Source: Pseudomonas guariconensis
GTDB lineage: Bacteria > Pseudomonadota > Gammaproteobacteria > Pseudomonadales > Pseudomonadaceae
Length of the DNA: 64,000 nucleotides
Reading direction: 5' to 3'
NCBI RefSeq assembly: GCF_900102675.1
Contig: NZ_FMYX01000006.1
Coordinates: forward strand, 62,001-126,000
Shown here: piece by piece, positions 35,936 through 44,791 of the stretch
Position numbering within the stretch: position 1 is the first letter of the stretch
How the letters are laid out: each line of letters starts with the position of its first letter
Notes under the pieces: model-generated
The model's database searches: none
Told to the model about the DNA's origin: nothing
What the model saw: only the letters and a program-made list of their open reading frames with translations
Position numbers and translations under genes: made by a program

Positions 35936-37387
35936 TCAGACCAGCGGATCACCCACGTGCAGGATCTTCATGCCGTTGGTGCCACCGATGGTGTGGTAGC
36001 TGTCGCCTTTGGTCAGGATCACCCAGTCACCCTGTTGCACCAAGCCGCGCTTGAGCAGTTCGTCGACGGCTGCCTGGCTGACCTTTTCGGCTGGCAGCGA
36101 GGCTGGGTCGAAGGCGATCGGGTAGACGCCGCGGAACAGCGATGCACGCGCCTGGGTGGCACGGTGCGGCGACATGGCGTAGATCGGCACGTGCGAACGC
36201 AGGCGCGACATGATCAGCGGGGTGTAGCCGCTCTCGGTGAGGGCGATGATCGCCTTGACGCCCGGGAAGTGGTTGGCGGTGTACATCGCGGCCAGGGCGA
36301 TGCTTTCGTCGCAACGTTCGAACGTCGTGTGCAGGCGGTGGCTGGATTTCTGGCTGGTCGGGTGCTTCTCGGCACCTTGGCAGACGCGGGCCATGGCCTT
36401 GACCGCTTCGATCGGGTAGGCACCGGCGGCGCTTTCGGCGGAGAGCATGACCGCGTCGGTGTTGTCCAGCACGGCGTTGGCCACGTCGGACACTTCGGCG
36501 CGGGTCGGCATCGGGTTCTGGATCATCGACTCCATCATCTGGGTCGCGACGATCACCGCTTTGTTGTTGCGGCGGGCATGCTGGATGATCTTCTTCTGGA
36601 TGGCGATCAGCTCGGCGTCGCCGATTTCCACGCCCAGGTCACCACGGGCGACCATTACCGCGTCGGAGGCTGCGATCAGGTTGTCCAGAGTCTCGTCGTC
36701 GGCGACGGCCTCGGCGCGTTCGATCTTGGCCACCAGCCAGGCGGTGCCACCGGCTTCGTCGCGCAGCTTGCGGGCATATTCCATGTCGCTGGCGTCACGC
36801 GGGAAGGAAACGGCCAGGTAGTCCAGGTCCATCTCTGCAGCCAGCTTGATGTCGGCCTTGTCCTTCTCGGTCAAGGCCGGCGCGGTCAGGCCGCCACCTT
36901 TGCGGTTGATGCCTTTATGGTCGGACAGCGGACCGCCGATGATCACCACGCAGTGCAGGGCGTCGGCGGTCGCGGTTTCGACGCGCATGACCACGCGGCC
37001 GTCGTCGAGCAGCAGCTCGTCGCCGACACCGCAGTCCTTGACCAGGTCGGGGTAGTCGATACCGACGATTTCCTGGTTGCCTTCGGTCAGCGGATGGGCG
37101 GTGGAGAAGGTGAATTTGTCACCGATCTTCAATTCGATGCGCTTGTTGCTGAATTTGGCGATGCGGATCTTCGGACCCTGCAGATCGCCCAGCAGCGCGA
37201 CGTGGCGGCCATTCTTGGCGGCGATGTCGCGGATCAGGCGGGCGCGGGCCTTGTGCTCGTCTGGAGTGCCGTGGGAGAAGTTCAGGCGCGCCACGTCCAG
37301 GCCGGCGAGGATCAGTTGTTCGATCACTTCCGGTGAATTGCTGGCGGGGCCCAGGGTGGCGACGATTTTGGTACGGCGGATGGTCAT
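35936..37387 (-). CDS. pykA: Pyruvate kinase PykA
   Basis: A 483-residue pyruvate kinase (PEP + ADP to pyruvate + ATP). Motifs: MTIRRTKIVATLGPAS start, ARLNFSHGTPDEHK, KIERAEAV (catalytic Lys region), DAVMVARGDLGVEI and ATQMMESMIQNPMPTRAEV. Length is typical. It is monocistronic and convergent with the ferredoxin-reductase gene. ATG 37387 follows a purine-rich stretch. Confidence 0.96.
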   Translation of the reverse strand: MTIRRTKIVATLGPASNSPEVIEQLILAGLDVARLNFSHGTPDEHKARARLIRDIAAKNGRHVALLGDLQGPKIRIAKFSNKRIELKIGDKFTFSTAHPLTEGNQEIVGIDYPDLVKDCGVGDELLLDDGRVVMRVETATADALHCVVIIGGPLSDHKGINRKGGGLTAPALTEKDKADIKLAAEMDLDYLAVSFPRDASDMEYARKLRDEAGGTAWLVAKIERAEAVADDETLDNLIAASDAVMVARGDLGVEIGDAELIAIQKKIIQHARRNNKAVIVATQMMESMIQNPMPTRAEVSDVANAVLDNTDAVMLSAESAAGAYPIEAVKAMARVCQGAEKHPTSQKSSHRLHTTFERCDESIALAAMYTANHFPGVKAIIALTESGYTPLIMSRLRSHVPIYAMSPHRATQARASLFRGVYPIAFDPASLPAEKVSQAAVDELLKRGLVQQGDWVILTKGDSYHTIGGTNGMKILHVGDPLV

Positions 37388-37568
37388 GCACAGACTCCTA
37401 TAGTGAAGCGCAGCGAAAGGCTACTCCTGAATATCGCTGTAGTCATTGTTCCGTTGCACTACCTCACCAGTTGGCAGGGTGGCGTTTGAACGGTCGGGGT
37501 ATGCTTGCAGATGCATGTGAAGATTTGCCGCGCCAGGCCGATACACTGTCCATCAAAGGAGATCCCCC

Positions 37569-37952
37569 ATGCGAGCCCTGATCGTTTTAGCCGTCGCGGC
37601 CAGTGTCGTCGGCTGCACCCGCTGGTCGATGGACCATCACCTGAACAATGCCTACCGAGCCTATGACCGGGGCGACTGCCAGCGTGTGATGCTGGAGCTC
37701 TCGCAGGTGGACCGCACCAGCCGGGCACGGCCGTTCATCCATCCGGAAGTTTCGATGCTGCGTGGCCAGTGCCTTGAGCGTCAGAAGCTCTACATGGACG
37801 CGGCCCAGACCTATCAGTACCTGATGCAGCGTTATCCACAGAACGAGTATGCCTACCGCGCCAAGGCGCGCCTGCAGACCCTCGAACAGCTCGGGCACCT
37901 GCGTGGCGAGTCGGCGGTGGCGACGCCTGCGACCGGTACACCTTGGCGTTAA
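37569..37952 (+). CDS. TPR-like lipoprotein
   Basis: A 127-residue lipoprotein: signal MRALIVLAVAASVVGC with lipobox VVGC (C16). The mature part contains two or three helix pairs with TPR-like spacing (NNAYRAYDRGDCQRVMLELS, AAQTYQYLMQRYPQNEYAYRAKAR). AGGAGATC precedes ATG 37569. It probably assists an envelope complex; partner unknown. Confidence 0.85.
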   Translation: MRALIVLAVAASVVGCTRWSMDHHLNNAYRAYDRGDCQRVMLELSQVDRTSRARPFIHPEVSMLRGQCLERQKLYMDAAQTYQYLMQRYPQNEYAYRAKARLQTLEQLGHLRGESAVATPATGTPWR

Positions 37953-38073
37953 CACCAAGGTGTTCTTGATTTCATGGAAATGCCGAGTCGCGCTGAGCTA
38001 ATCTGTTAACCAGATGTAACGCTCACCGCCAGTACCTTGTCTTCCTGGCATCAGGTACGGATCGCGCCACGCC

Positions 38074-38433
38074 ATGTTTATTCAACGCCATATAGAACGC
38101 CACCAGTTGCCTTGTGTCCTCAAGGTCTACAACCGGTTCACCGACCAGCAGATCGGCTACTTGGGCAATGCTTCGGAAGACGGCCTGATGTTGATCAGCC
38201 ATCTGCCGGTACTGGTGGGGCCGGATTTCGAGTTGCAACTGCGCCTGCCGGTGGTTGGTGGCGGGGTGCAATGCATCAATCTTACCGCCAGTTGCCTGTG
38301 GTGCCGTGAGGATCAGACCCCCGGCCACTACGACGCCGGTTTCATGCTGTTGCAGCCCCCGCGCGAATACGACGACTTCGTCCGGGCTCTGCGCAACTAC
38401 TTCAGCTTCCGCCCCATCAACGCCTCCGCCTGA
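38074..38433 (+). CDS. PilZ-domain protein
   Basis: A 119-residue single PilZ domain. The c-di-GMP motifs are RxxxR at R5-R9 (QRHIER) and NxSxxG in NASEDG. Both are intact, so it should bind c-di-GMP, whose level is set in part by BifA 22 kb away. Target unknown. Monocistronic between the TPR lipoprotein and sbcB. Confidence 0.87.
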   Translation: MFIQRHIERHQLPCVLKVYNRFTDQQIGYLGNASEDGLMLISHLPVLVGPDFELQLRLPVVGGGVQCINLTASCLWCREDQTPGHYDAGFMLLQPPREYDDFVRALRNYFSFRPINASA

Positions 38434-38523
38434 GTCTTCGGCAACGCGCTGCAGCGAATTCGTGGGTGCGGACCGGCCTGTCAGGTCGCTAGACTCTGGT
38501 CGACCTTGTTACAGGAAGACCCC

Positions 38524-39954
38524 GTGAGCTCCAGCATCTTCTGGCACGACTACGAAACCACCGGCATCAATCCACGCTGCGACCGTCCGCTGCAGGTCGC
38601 AGGCGTGCGAACGGACTTTGAACTCAACGAGATCGAAGCGCCTATCAGCCTCTATTGTCGTCCCAGCGACGATATCCTGCCGCACCCGGCCGCCTGCCTG
38701 GTCACCGGCATCACGCCCGCGCAACTGGCCCGTGAGGGGCTATGCGAAGCCGAATTCATGACCCGGGTCCATGCGCAACTGGCCCGCCCCGGCACTTGTG
38801 GCGCGGGCTACAACACCCTGCGTTTCGATGACGAGGTCACCCGCTACAGCCTCTACCGAAACTTCTTCGACCCCTACGCCCGAGAATGGCAGGGCGGCAA
38901 CAGCCGCTGGGACTTGATCGACGTGGTGCGCACCGCCTATGCCTTGCGCCCGGAAGGCATCGTCTGGCCGCAGCAGGACGGTCGCACCAGTCTGCGCCTT
39001 GAACTGCTGAGCAAGGCCAACGGCATCGACCATGGCCACGCCCACGAAGCGCTTTCCGACGTACGGGCAACGATCGCCTTGGCTCGCCTGATTCGCCAGA
39101 AGCAACCCAAGTTATATGACTGGTTGTTCCAATTGCGCAGCAAGCACAAGGTGATGGAGCAGATCCGTCTTTTGCAGCCGCTGGTACATGTATCTGGCCG
39201 CTTCTCTGCAGAGCGTAATTATCTGGGGGTGGTATTGCCATTGGCCTGGCATCCACGTAATCGGAATGCGCTGATTGTGTGCGACCTGCACCTGGATACC
39301 TTGCCGTTATTGCAAGAGACCACAGAAACATTACGACAATGTTTGTATACCCGGCGTGACGAATTGCCTGATGGACAATTACCCGTTCCGCTGAAGTTGG
39401 TGCACATCAATCGTTGCCCGGTCGTGGCCCCGTTGACGGTATTGCGCCCTGTCGATCAGCAGCGGCTGGGTCTGGATATGTCGCAGTTGCAACGTCGTGG
39501 GGAACAATTGGCCGAGCAACAGCATATTTGGCAGGACAAGCTCGAAGGCATTTACAGCGGCGATGAGTTCGCGCCTAGCGAGGACCCTGAGCAACAGTTG
39601 TATGATGGTTTTCTGGGAGACCGAGATCGTCGCCTCTGTGATCAAGTGCGCGCCCTTGACCCTGTGCAATTGGGACAGGGGCACTGGATGTTCGATGACT
39701 CGAGGATGTCAGAGCTGTTATTCCGTTATCGGGCAAGAAACTTCCCCGATACCTTGAGTGCCGAGGAGCGGCAGCGTTGGTTCTCGTTCTGTCAGCAGCG
39801 CTTGAGCGACCCGCGACTGGGCGCGCCGAACACGCTGGGTGACTTCGAGCAGGCTTGCCAGAGCGCCCTGGCAACGGCAGATGCTGCCGGAAGGGGAGTA
39901 TTGGAGGCGTGGCAGGCACATGTTCAGCAGTTGAAGGCGCAATATCAACGCTAA
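38524..39954 (+). CDS. sbcB: Exodeoxyribonuclease I SbcB
   Basis: A 476-residue 3'-5' single-strand DNA exonuclease (ExoI) used in recombination and mismatch repair. DEDD-type motif I is HDYETTG, with later YNTLRFDDEV and the NGIDHGHAHEALSDVRATI segment holding His and Asp of motif III. GTG 38524 is chosen: AGGAAG lies six bases upstream and the protein length then matches E. coli ExoI (475). Part of the coding region (about 39200-39700) is visibly less GC-rich than its neighbours. Confidence 0.94.
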   Translation: MSSSIFWHDYETTGINPRCDRPLQVAGVRTDFELNEIEAPISLYCRPSDDILPHPAACLVTGITPAQLAREGLCEAEFMTRVHAQLARPGTCGAGYNTLRFDDEVTRYSLYRNFFDPYAREWQGGNSRWDLIDVVRTAYALRPEGIVWPQQDGRTSLRLELLSKANGIDHGHAHEALSDVRATIALARLIRQKQPKLYDWLFQLRSKHKVMEQIRLLQPLVHVSGRFSAERNYLGVVLPLAWHPRNRNALIVCDLHLDTLPLLQETTETLRQCLYTRRDELPDGQLPVPLKLVHINRCPVVAPLTVLRPVDQQRLGLDMSQLQRRGEQLAEQQHIWQDKLEGIYSGDEFAPSEDPEQQLYDGFLGDRDRRLCDQVRALDPVQLGQGHWMFDDSRMSELLFRYRARNFPDTLSAEERQRWFSFCQQRLSDPRLGAPNTLGDFEQACQSALATADAAGRGVLEAWQAHVQQLKAQYQR

Positions 39955-39960
39955 GGTGCA

Positions 39961-40005
39961 CGCCCAATAAAAACGCCGGCAATGTGCCGGCGTTTTTATT
40001 GGGCG
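39961..40005. terminator. Bidirectional terminator between sbcB and mvaT
   Basis: Two perfect 21-bp arms (39961-39981 and 39985-40005) with an ATG loop contain CGCCGGC next to A5/T5 tracts, so T tracts follow the stem on both strands. It serves both convergent genes. Confidence 0.95.
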
Positions 40006-40024
40006 TGTGAGAGGCAGCCAGCTG

Positions 40025-40402
40025 TCAGTCCAGCAGTGTTGCCCAGCCTTCAACCACATCGCCACCCCATTTGGCTTTCCATTCTTTCAGGGTCTTGTGG
40101 TTGCCGCCTTTGGTTTCGATCACTTCGCCATTGTGCGGGTTTTTGTACTGCTTGACCTTGCGAGCACGCTTGGTGCCAGTGGTCTTGACCGCACCGCGCG
40201 GAGCTTTGCTCAGTTTGGATTCTGGATCCAGCAGGGCAATCACGTCACGCAGGGACTTGGAATATTCGCCCATCAGTGCGCGCAGTTTGCCTTCGAACTC
40301 GAGTTCTTTCTTCAGTTTGTCATCTTGCGACAGGTTGGCCAGACGGGCCTGAAGTTCCTTGATGGCTTCTTCGGTAGCGCGGTATTCGTTGATCAGGGAC
40401 AT
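40025..40402 (-). CDS. mvaT: MvaT/TurA-type H-NS-family xenogeneic silencer
   Basis: A 125-residue MvaT protein that binds AT-rich DNA, forms filaments and silences foreign genes. The N-terminal coiled coil starts MSLINEYRATEEAIKELQ; the C-terminal DNA-binding region holds KQYKNPHNGEVIETKGGNH and LKEWKAKWG. In KT2440 the copy next to purU is called TurA. ATG 40402 is preferred; an upstream extension has no basis. The 302 bp between this start and purU have no gene but hold an A/T-rich run around 40470-40560, a probable promoter and autoregulation site. Confidence 0.95.
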   Translation of the reverse strand: MSLINEYRATEEAIKELQARLANLSQDDKLKKELEFEGKLRALMGEYSKSLRDVIALLDPESKLSKAPRGAVKTTGTKRARKVKQYKNPHNGEVIETKGGNHKTLKEWKAKWGGDVVEGWATLLD

Positions 40403-40704
40403 GGAGTGGTCCTTAGTGCAATGTTCAAAGAGAAACAGTTCGGGCCAATAATAGACAGGCGATACTCTCAAGTAAACAATTAAAAAGGCAATAAACTGTT
40501 AATTGTCGTGGGGCAATGCAGGCATTTGGTTAAGAAAATTTTACATATCGCCCGACAAATTCATCATTTCCTACGTGGTCGGCTCAATTGGCAGCTTTGC
40601 CCCTCGCGGGCCGAGCGTGTGTGCTGTAGCGGGCAATCATTACTGCGTTTTTTCTGGCGGGCCGCTAGAATGTGCGCCTTTGCGAAGTTTCCGGAGTCTC
40701 CTTC

Positions 40705-41556
40705 ATGCGCACCTATCGACTGGTGATTGCCTGCCCCGACCGTGTCGGCATCGTGGCAAAAGTCAGTAATTTCCTGGCCCTGTACAACGGCTGGATCAAC
40801 GAAGCCAGCCACCACTCCGATGAGCAGAGCGGTTGGTTCTTCATGCGCCATGAGATCCGCGCCGAATCCCTGCCATTTGGCATCGAAGCGTTTCGCGAGG
40901 CGTTCGCGCCGATCGCCGAAGAGTTCTCCATGACCTGGCGGATCACCGACTCGGCCCAGAAGAAACGCGTGGTGCTGATGGCCAGCCGCGAATCCCACTG
41001 CCTGGCCGATCTGCTGCATCGCTGGCACACCGACGAGCTCGATTGCGAAATTCCCTGCGTGATCTCCAACCACAACGACCTGCGCAGCATGGTCGAGTGG
41101 CACGGCATCCCGTTCTTCCATGTCCCGGTCGATCCCAAGGACAAGCAACCGGCGTTCGCCGAGGTCTCGCGTCTGGTCCAGGAGCATGGGGCCGATGTCG
41201 TGGTGCTGGCGCGCTACATGCAGATCCTGCCGCCGCAGCTGTGCCAGGAATACGCCGAAAAAGTCATCAACATCCACCACAGCTTCCTGCCATCGTTCGT
41301 CGGCGCCAAGCCGTACCACCAGGCGGCGCTGCGTGGCGTGAAACTGATCGGTGCGACCTGCCACTACGTCACCGAAGAGCTGGACGCCGGTCCGATCATC
41401 GAGCAGGACGTGGTGCGTGTCACCCACGCCGACAGCATTGAAGACATGGTGCGTTTCGGTCGTGACGTGGAGAAGATGGTGCTGGCCCGCGGCCTGCGCT
41501 ACCACCTGGAAGACCGTGTCTTGGTGCATGGCAACAAAACCGTGGTGTTCGACTAA
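40705..41556 (+). CDS. purU: Formyltetrahydrofolate deformylase PurU
   Basis: A 283-residue enzyme hydrolysing 10-formyl-THF to THF plus formate. An N-terminal ACT domain (residues 1-85, YRLVIACPDRVGIVAKVSNF) precedes a formyltransferase-fold domain with catalytic INIHHSFLPSFVGA and GATCHYVTEELDAGPII. ATG 40705 follows GGAG. Same order as P. aeruginosa and P. putida (mvaT-purU). No adjacent terminator is obvious; the 145 bp to the next gene hold only a GC-rich hairpin. Confidence 0.95.
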   Translation: MRTYRLVIACPDRVGIVAKVSNFLALYNGWINEASHHSDEQSGWFFMRHEIRAESLPFGIEAFREAFAPIAEEFSMTWRITDSAQKKRVVLMASRESHCLADLLHRWHTDELDCEIPCVISNHNDLRSMVEWHGIPFFHVPVDPKDKQPAFAEVSRLVQEHGADVVVLARYMQILPPQLCQEYAEKVINIHHSFLPSFVGAKPYHQAALRGVKLIGATCHYVTEELDAGPIIEQDVVRVTHADSIEDMVRFGRDVEKMVLARGLRYHLEDRVLVHGNKTVVFD

Positions 41557-41701
41557 GCGCCGATGGCCGATCCCCGCGACAAGGCTGCGGCGGCGTCGCC
41601 GCCCACTCTGGGCGAGGGGTGCCTCGCTCGCTTCGATCTCGAGCGCTTGAGCGAAGAGGCTGGCACCCACTTCCCGGATGCCGCCGCGCTCTGGCGCCAG
41701 C

Positions 41702-42694
41702 TCAACTCGCCTGACGACGCCAGCGCTCCAGCAACGGACGCGCCAACAGGCAAACGAATACCGGGCCCCCGGCGATCAGGTAGAAGTAGTAAGTGACCGC
41801 GCGCCAGATCAGGATCGCCGCCGCCGCCGTAGAGCTGCCCACCAGGGGCGTCAGCAGGCTCGCCGAGGTCAATTCGGCGGCTCCGGCTCCGCCTGGCAGC
41901 AGGCTGAACTGCCCGGCGCTGAGTGACAGGATCTGCACCAGAAAGCTTGGAATCCACGAAAGCTCCACACCCAGCCCTCGCAGAACCAGGTACAGCACGC
42001 TGTAGCGCAGGCTCCAGTGCACACAAGTCAAACTGAAAACCAGAATCAGGATGCGCTTGGGCAGGCGCCAGGTGTCCGTCAGTGCATGGACGAAACGCAA
42101 CAGCTTGCGCGCCCATTGCCGTCTGCGCCGCGCCGACATGCCCAAGCGGCGTAGTAACCGGCCGTTCAGGCGCATCACCGTGCGCCGGTAGCGCAGCAAC
42201 GCGAGAATCCCAAGCAGCGCCGAACACAGCAACAGGGCGCTGCCCAACAGCATGCTCTGCTGGGTATGTCCCAGGCTGTGGAACAGGGCATAGCCAGCAA
42301 TCGCCAGCATCGCGCAGAAGAAGAACACCAGATCGTTCAACTGATCCATGGCGAACACCGCACCGCTGCGCGCCGGGCCGATACGCTCGCGCGCCAGCAG
42401 GGCCATGAGGGTCAATGGTCCGCCGCTGCCGCCAGGGGTGGTACAGATGGCGAATTCGGTGGCCATGACCACACCCAGGCTGCGTACCCGGCCGAGGCGT
42501 GCCCCTTGTTGGCCGAGCAGCAGCCGCAGGCGCACGGCATTGATCACCCAGCACAGCAGGATCATGCCCAGTAGCACAGCCATCAGGCTCGGGGCAAAGG
42601 CGCGTAGGCGCGCCAGCAAATCGCTGCCACCGAGCAAGGTGGGTACCAGCAACGCCAGCAGCAGTGCCAGGCCCAGCCAGCCCAGGCGGTTCAT
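41702..42694 (-). CDS. UPF0104/AglD-MprF-like membrane protein
   Basis: A 330-residue membrane protein with about eight hydrophobic segments of the lysylphosphatidylglycerol synthase TM-region type. Conserved motifs include the TEFAICTTPGGSGGPLT, LLPGGAGAAELT and RAVTYYFYLIAGGP segments, all typical of the family. Family members are proposed lipid or glycolipid flippases. ATG 42694 shares a four-base overlap (ATGA) with the deacetylase stop. Last gene of a three-gene operon with a GT4 glycosyltransferase; a translocation or lipid-binding role is inferred. Confidence 0.87.
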   Translation of the reverse strand: MNRLGWLGLALLLALLVPTLLGGSDLLARLRAFAPSLMAVLLGMILLCWVINAVRLRLLLGQQGARLGRVRSLGVVMATEFAICTTPGGSGGPLTLMALLARERIGPARSGAVFAMDQLNDLVFFFCAMLAIAGYALFHSLGHTQQSMLLGSALLLCSALLGILALLRYRRTVMRLNGRLLRRLGMSARRRRQWARKLLRFVHALTDTWRLPKRILILVFSLTCVHWSLRYSVLYLVLRGLGVELSWIPSFLVQILSLSAGQFSLLPGGAGAAELTSASLLTPLVGSSTAAAAILIWRAVTYYFYLIAGGPVFVCLLARPLLERWRRQAS

Positions 42695-43455
42695 GCCTGG
42701 ACCTGACGCGCCAGCCAGGCGGATTTGGTCAGGGGTTGACGTCCCTGCGCTAGCAACGTTTGCAATGTCTGCAACCAGTAGTCGCGAGAGGCCGGATGAC
42801 GCATATCCACGGGATGCAGGCCGAGGCGCAGCGTGGCTGCATTGCGCCAGCGTCGCCCTTGCCAGTCGCAGATCATCCGCGAAAGCCCCCGTCGCCAAGC
42901 ACTGCGGGCGCTCCACACCAAGCCGGGGGCCTGGATGGCGGTGAACTCCGGGAGGCGATAGAGGTGCTGGGGCGTGCTGGTGTAGCGCAGCGGCAACCGA
43001 CGCAGGGCCTGGCGTGTGCCTTCGCTCATCAACCAGGCCGGGGCGACGAAACCGGCCACCGGCCAGCCGTGGCGGTCGAACACTTCCAAGCCGGCTTCCA
43101 GGCGCAGCAGGGCCTCGGCCTCATCTAGCCCATAGAATTCGCCTTCATGGGTGTAGATTCGGCGCATGAAGAACTCGCGGGCGCTGCGCGGCGGGGGCCC
43201 ATCATCAGCATGGAAATAGCCGTGCAGGGCCAGCTCGTCGCCCTGTGCCAAGCGTCGTTCGAGCAAGCGGCAGAAGGTCGGCGAGCGGGACAGGGGATTG
43301 CGATGATGGAAGTCCGGCACCACCAGCCATGTCATGGGCACGTTGCCCAGGCGTTCCACGGCCTGGACGAACGGCTGGTAGTCCGGCCAGGTTTCGGGCG
43401 CGACATCGTGCAGCACCAGCATCAGGCTACGCGGCGCGGCGTCTGTCTCAACCAT
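42691..43455 (-). CDS. DUF2334-type polysaccharide deacetylase-like protein
   Basis: A 254-residue predicted NodB-like hydrolase. VLHDVAPETWPDYQ carries the metal-binding Asp, and DELALHGYFH provides a His-rich motif; RLGLHPVDMRHP follows near the C-terminus. The start overlaps the GT4 gene by eight bases and the stop overlaps the UPF0104 gene. No signal peptide, so it is probably cytosolic. Likely removes an acyl group (for example acetyl) from a sugar; substrate unknown. Confidence 0.85.
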   Translation of the reverse strand: MVETDAAPRSLMLVLHDVAPETWPDYQPFVQAVERLGNVPMTWLVVPDFHHRNPLSRSPTFCRLLERRLAQGDELALHGYFHADDGPPPRSAREFFMRRIYTHEGEFYGLDEAEALLRLEAGLEVFDRHGWPVAGFVAPAWLMSEGTRQALRRLPLRYTSTPQHLYRLPEFTAIQAPGLVWSARSAWRRGLSRMICDWQGRRWRNAATLRLGLHPVDMRHPASRDYWLQTLQTLLAQGRQPLTKSAWLARQVQA

Positions 43456-44569
43456 GGGCGCGTACCTGCGGCTGGTGACCGAGCACGGCCTGGTAGTGCT
43501 CCAGCAGGCCATCGACCACATGGTCCCAGGCGTAGTGCAGTTCGACATGACGACGGGCCTGGGCTCCCAGCCGACGGACACCGGCCTCGAAGGTTTCGCG
43601 CACAGCGTTAGCCATGGCCTGGGCGTCGTTGGGTGTGCACAGGCGTCCGCAGCGTTCATCGACGATTTCACTGAAGGCGCCGGCACGTACCGCGACCACG
43701 GGCAGGGCACTGGCCATAGCCTCGAGGATAACCAGGCCGAAGGTTTCCTGATCGCCTGCATGTACCAGCAGGTCCGCACTGGCGAACAGCCGGGCGACCT
43801 CTTGAGGTGGGCAGAAATGGTCGATGACACTGACATTGTCCGGCACATTGGCGGGCATGTTCGAGCCGACCAACAATAAATGATAGTGGCGGCCCAATCG
43901 CCTCATGCAGTCGAGCAGCACCGGCAGGTTCTTCTCCCGCGAGCCACGCCCGGCGAACACCAGCAGGCGCGTGGTGTCGGGGATTCCCAGTTCGGCCCGA
44001 AGGCCCGGATCGCGGTGTTCGGGGTTGAAGGTGCACAGGTCGACGCCCAGGTGTTGCACATGCACGTCCTTGACGCCTAGCCGACACAGCTTGTCAGCCA
44101 TCACTTGGCTGGGCGCCAGCACGCGGTCGAAGTTGCCGTACAGTTTGCTGACATAGGCCTCGACGTTGGGGGTGAACCAGTTGCCCATGCGGTTGCTCAC
44201 CAGCAGCGGCAAGTCGGAGTGGTAGAAGCCGATTACCGGTACGTCGAGCTTGCGCCGCGCTTCCAGGGCGGCCCAGGCCGTGAGGTAGGGGTCACCGACT
44301 TCGATCAGGTCAGGCTGCAGGCGCCGCAACACGTTGCACCAAGGGGCCAGGCGGACGGGAAAGCGGTAGCCGTTGCCAAAGGGCAGGGGCGGCGCCGGCA
44401 CCTGGTAGATGCCATCGGCATCGGTGGCGCTGGCGCCAGGAATCAAAAGGCTGTGACGCACGCCGGGCCTGGCGTCGAGTCGGCGATGTTTGGCATCAAG
44501 ATAGGTACGTACGCCGCCACTGGCCGGGGCGTAGAACATGGTGATGTCAGCGATGTGCACGATCAGCAT
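43448..44569 (-). CDS. GT4-family glycosyltransferase
   Basis: A 373-residue GT-B glycosyltransferase. An N-terminal acceptor domain starts MLIVHIADITMFYAPASGG, and the donor domain contains AGRGSREKNLPVLLDCM and the EX7E-like ETFGLVILEAMASALPVV. Start of a three-gene operon of overlapping genes (GT4, deacetylase, UPF0104). Resembles phosphatidylinositol mannosyltransferase-like or GlcNAc-inositol transferases. Donor and acceptor are not deducible. Confidence 0.87.
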   Translation of the reverse strand: MLIVHIADITMFYAPASGGVRTYLDAKHRRLDARPGVRHSLLIPGASATDADGIYQVPAPPLPFGNGYRFPVRLAPWCNVLRRLQPDLIEVGDPYLTAWAALEARRKLDVPVIGFYHSDLPLLVSNRMGNWFTPNVEAYVSKLYGNFDRVLAPSQVMADKLCRLGVKDVHVQHLGVDLCTFNPEHRDPGLRAELGIPDTTRLLVFAGRGSREKNLPVLLDCMRRLGRHYHLLLVGSNMPANVPDNVSVIDHFCPPQEVARLFASADLLVHAGDQETFGLVILEAMASALPVVAVRAGAFSEIVDERCGRLCTPNDAQAMANAVRETFEAGVRRLGAQARRHVELHYAWDHVVDGLLEHYQAVLGHQPQVRAHG

Positions 44570-44681
44570 CCCTCCGGGATCGTCTTCGGGTCTGTCATCG
44601 GGCTGCGATGAGCAGGCGATGACGCGCCTAAAGGTTGACCTTACTGAAGGATAGTTTGTTCGATCGGAGGGAGGCAGCGGT

Positions 44682-44791
44682 CAGCGTCAAGCTGCAGGGT
44701 GCGAGCTGCAAGCTTCAAGCTGCAAGAGCCAGCGGCGCCCTGCCTGCTGTTCTTGCGGCTTGAAGCTCGAAGCTTGCGGCTTGAAGCTCTT
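44682..44791. repeat. AAGCTTCAAGCT-type interspersed repeat, copy 2
   Basis: AAGCTTCAAGCTGCAAGA and its inverted, imperfect partner TCTTGCGGCTTGAAGCT flank a GGCGCC centre, as in copy 1 at 17290-17372. It directly follows the chemoreceptor stop and may act as its transcript end. Confidence 0.72.

Noticed and set aside
35957..37336. Open frame of 459 codons opposite pykA
   Set aside because: Antisense shadow of a clear pyruvate kinase; no initiation signal.
41563..41796. Short plus-strand open frame after purU
   Set aside because: Overlaps the end of the UPF0104 gene on the other strand, has no ribosome site and no recognisable domain. Kept out because it looks like chance coding.
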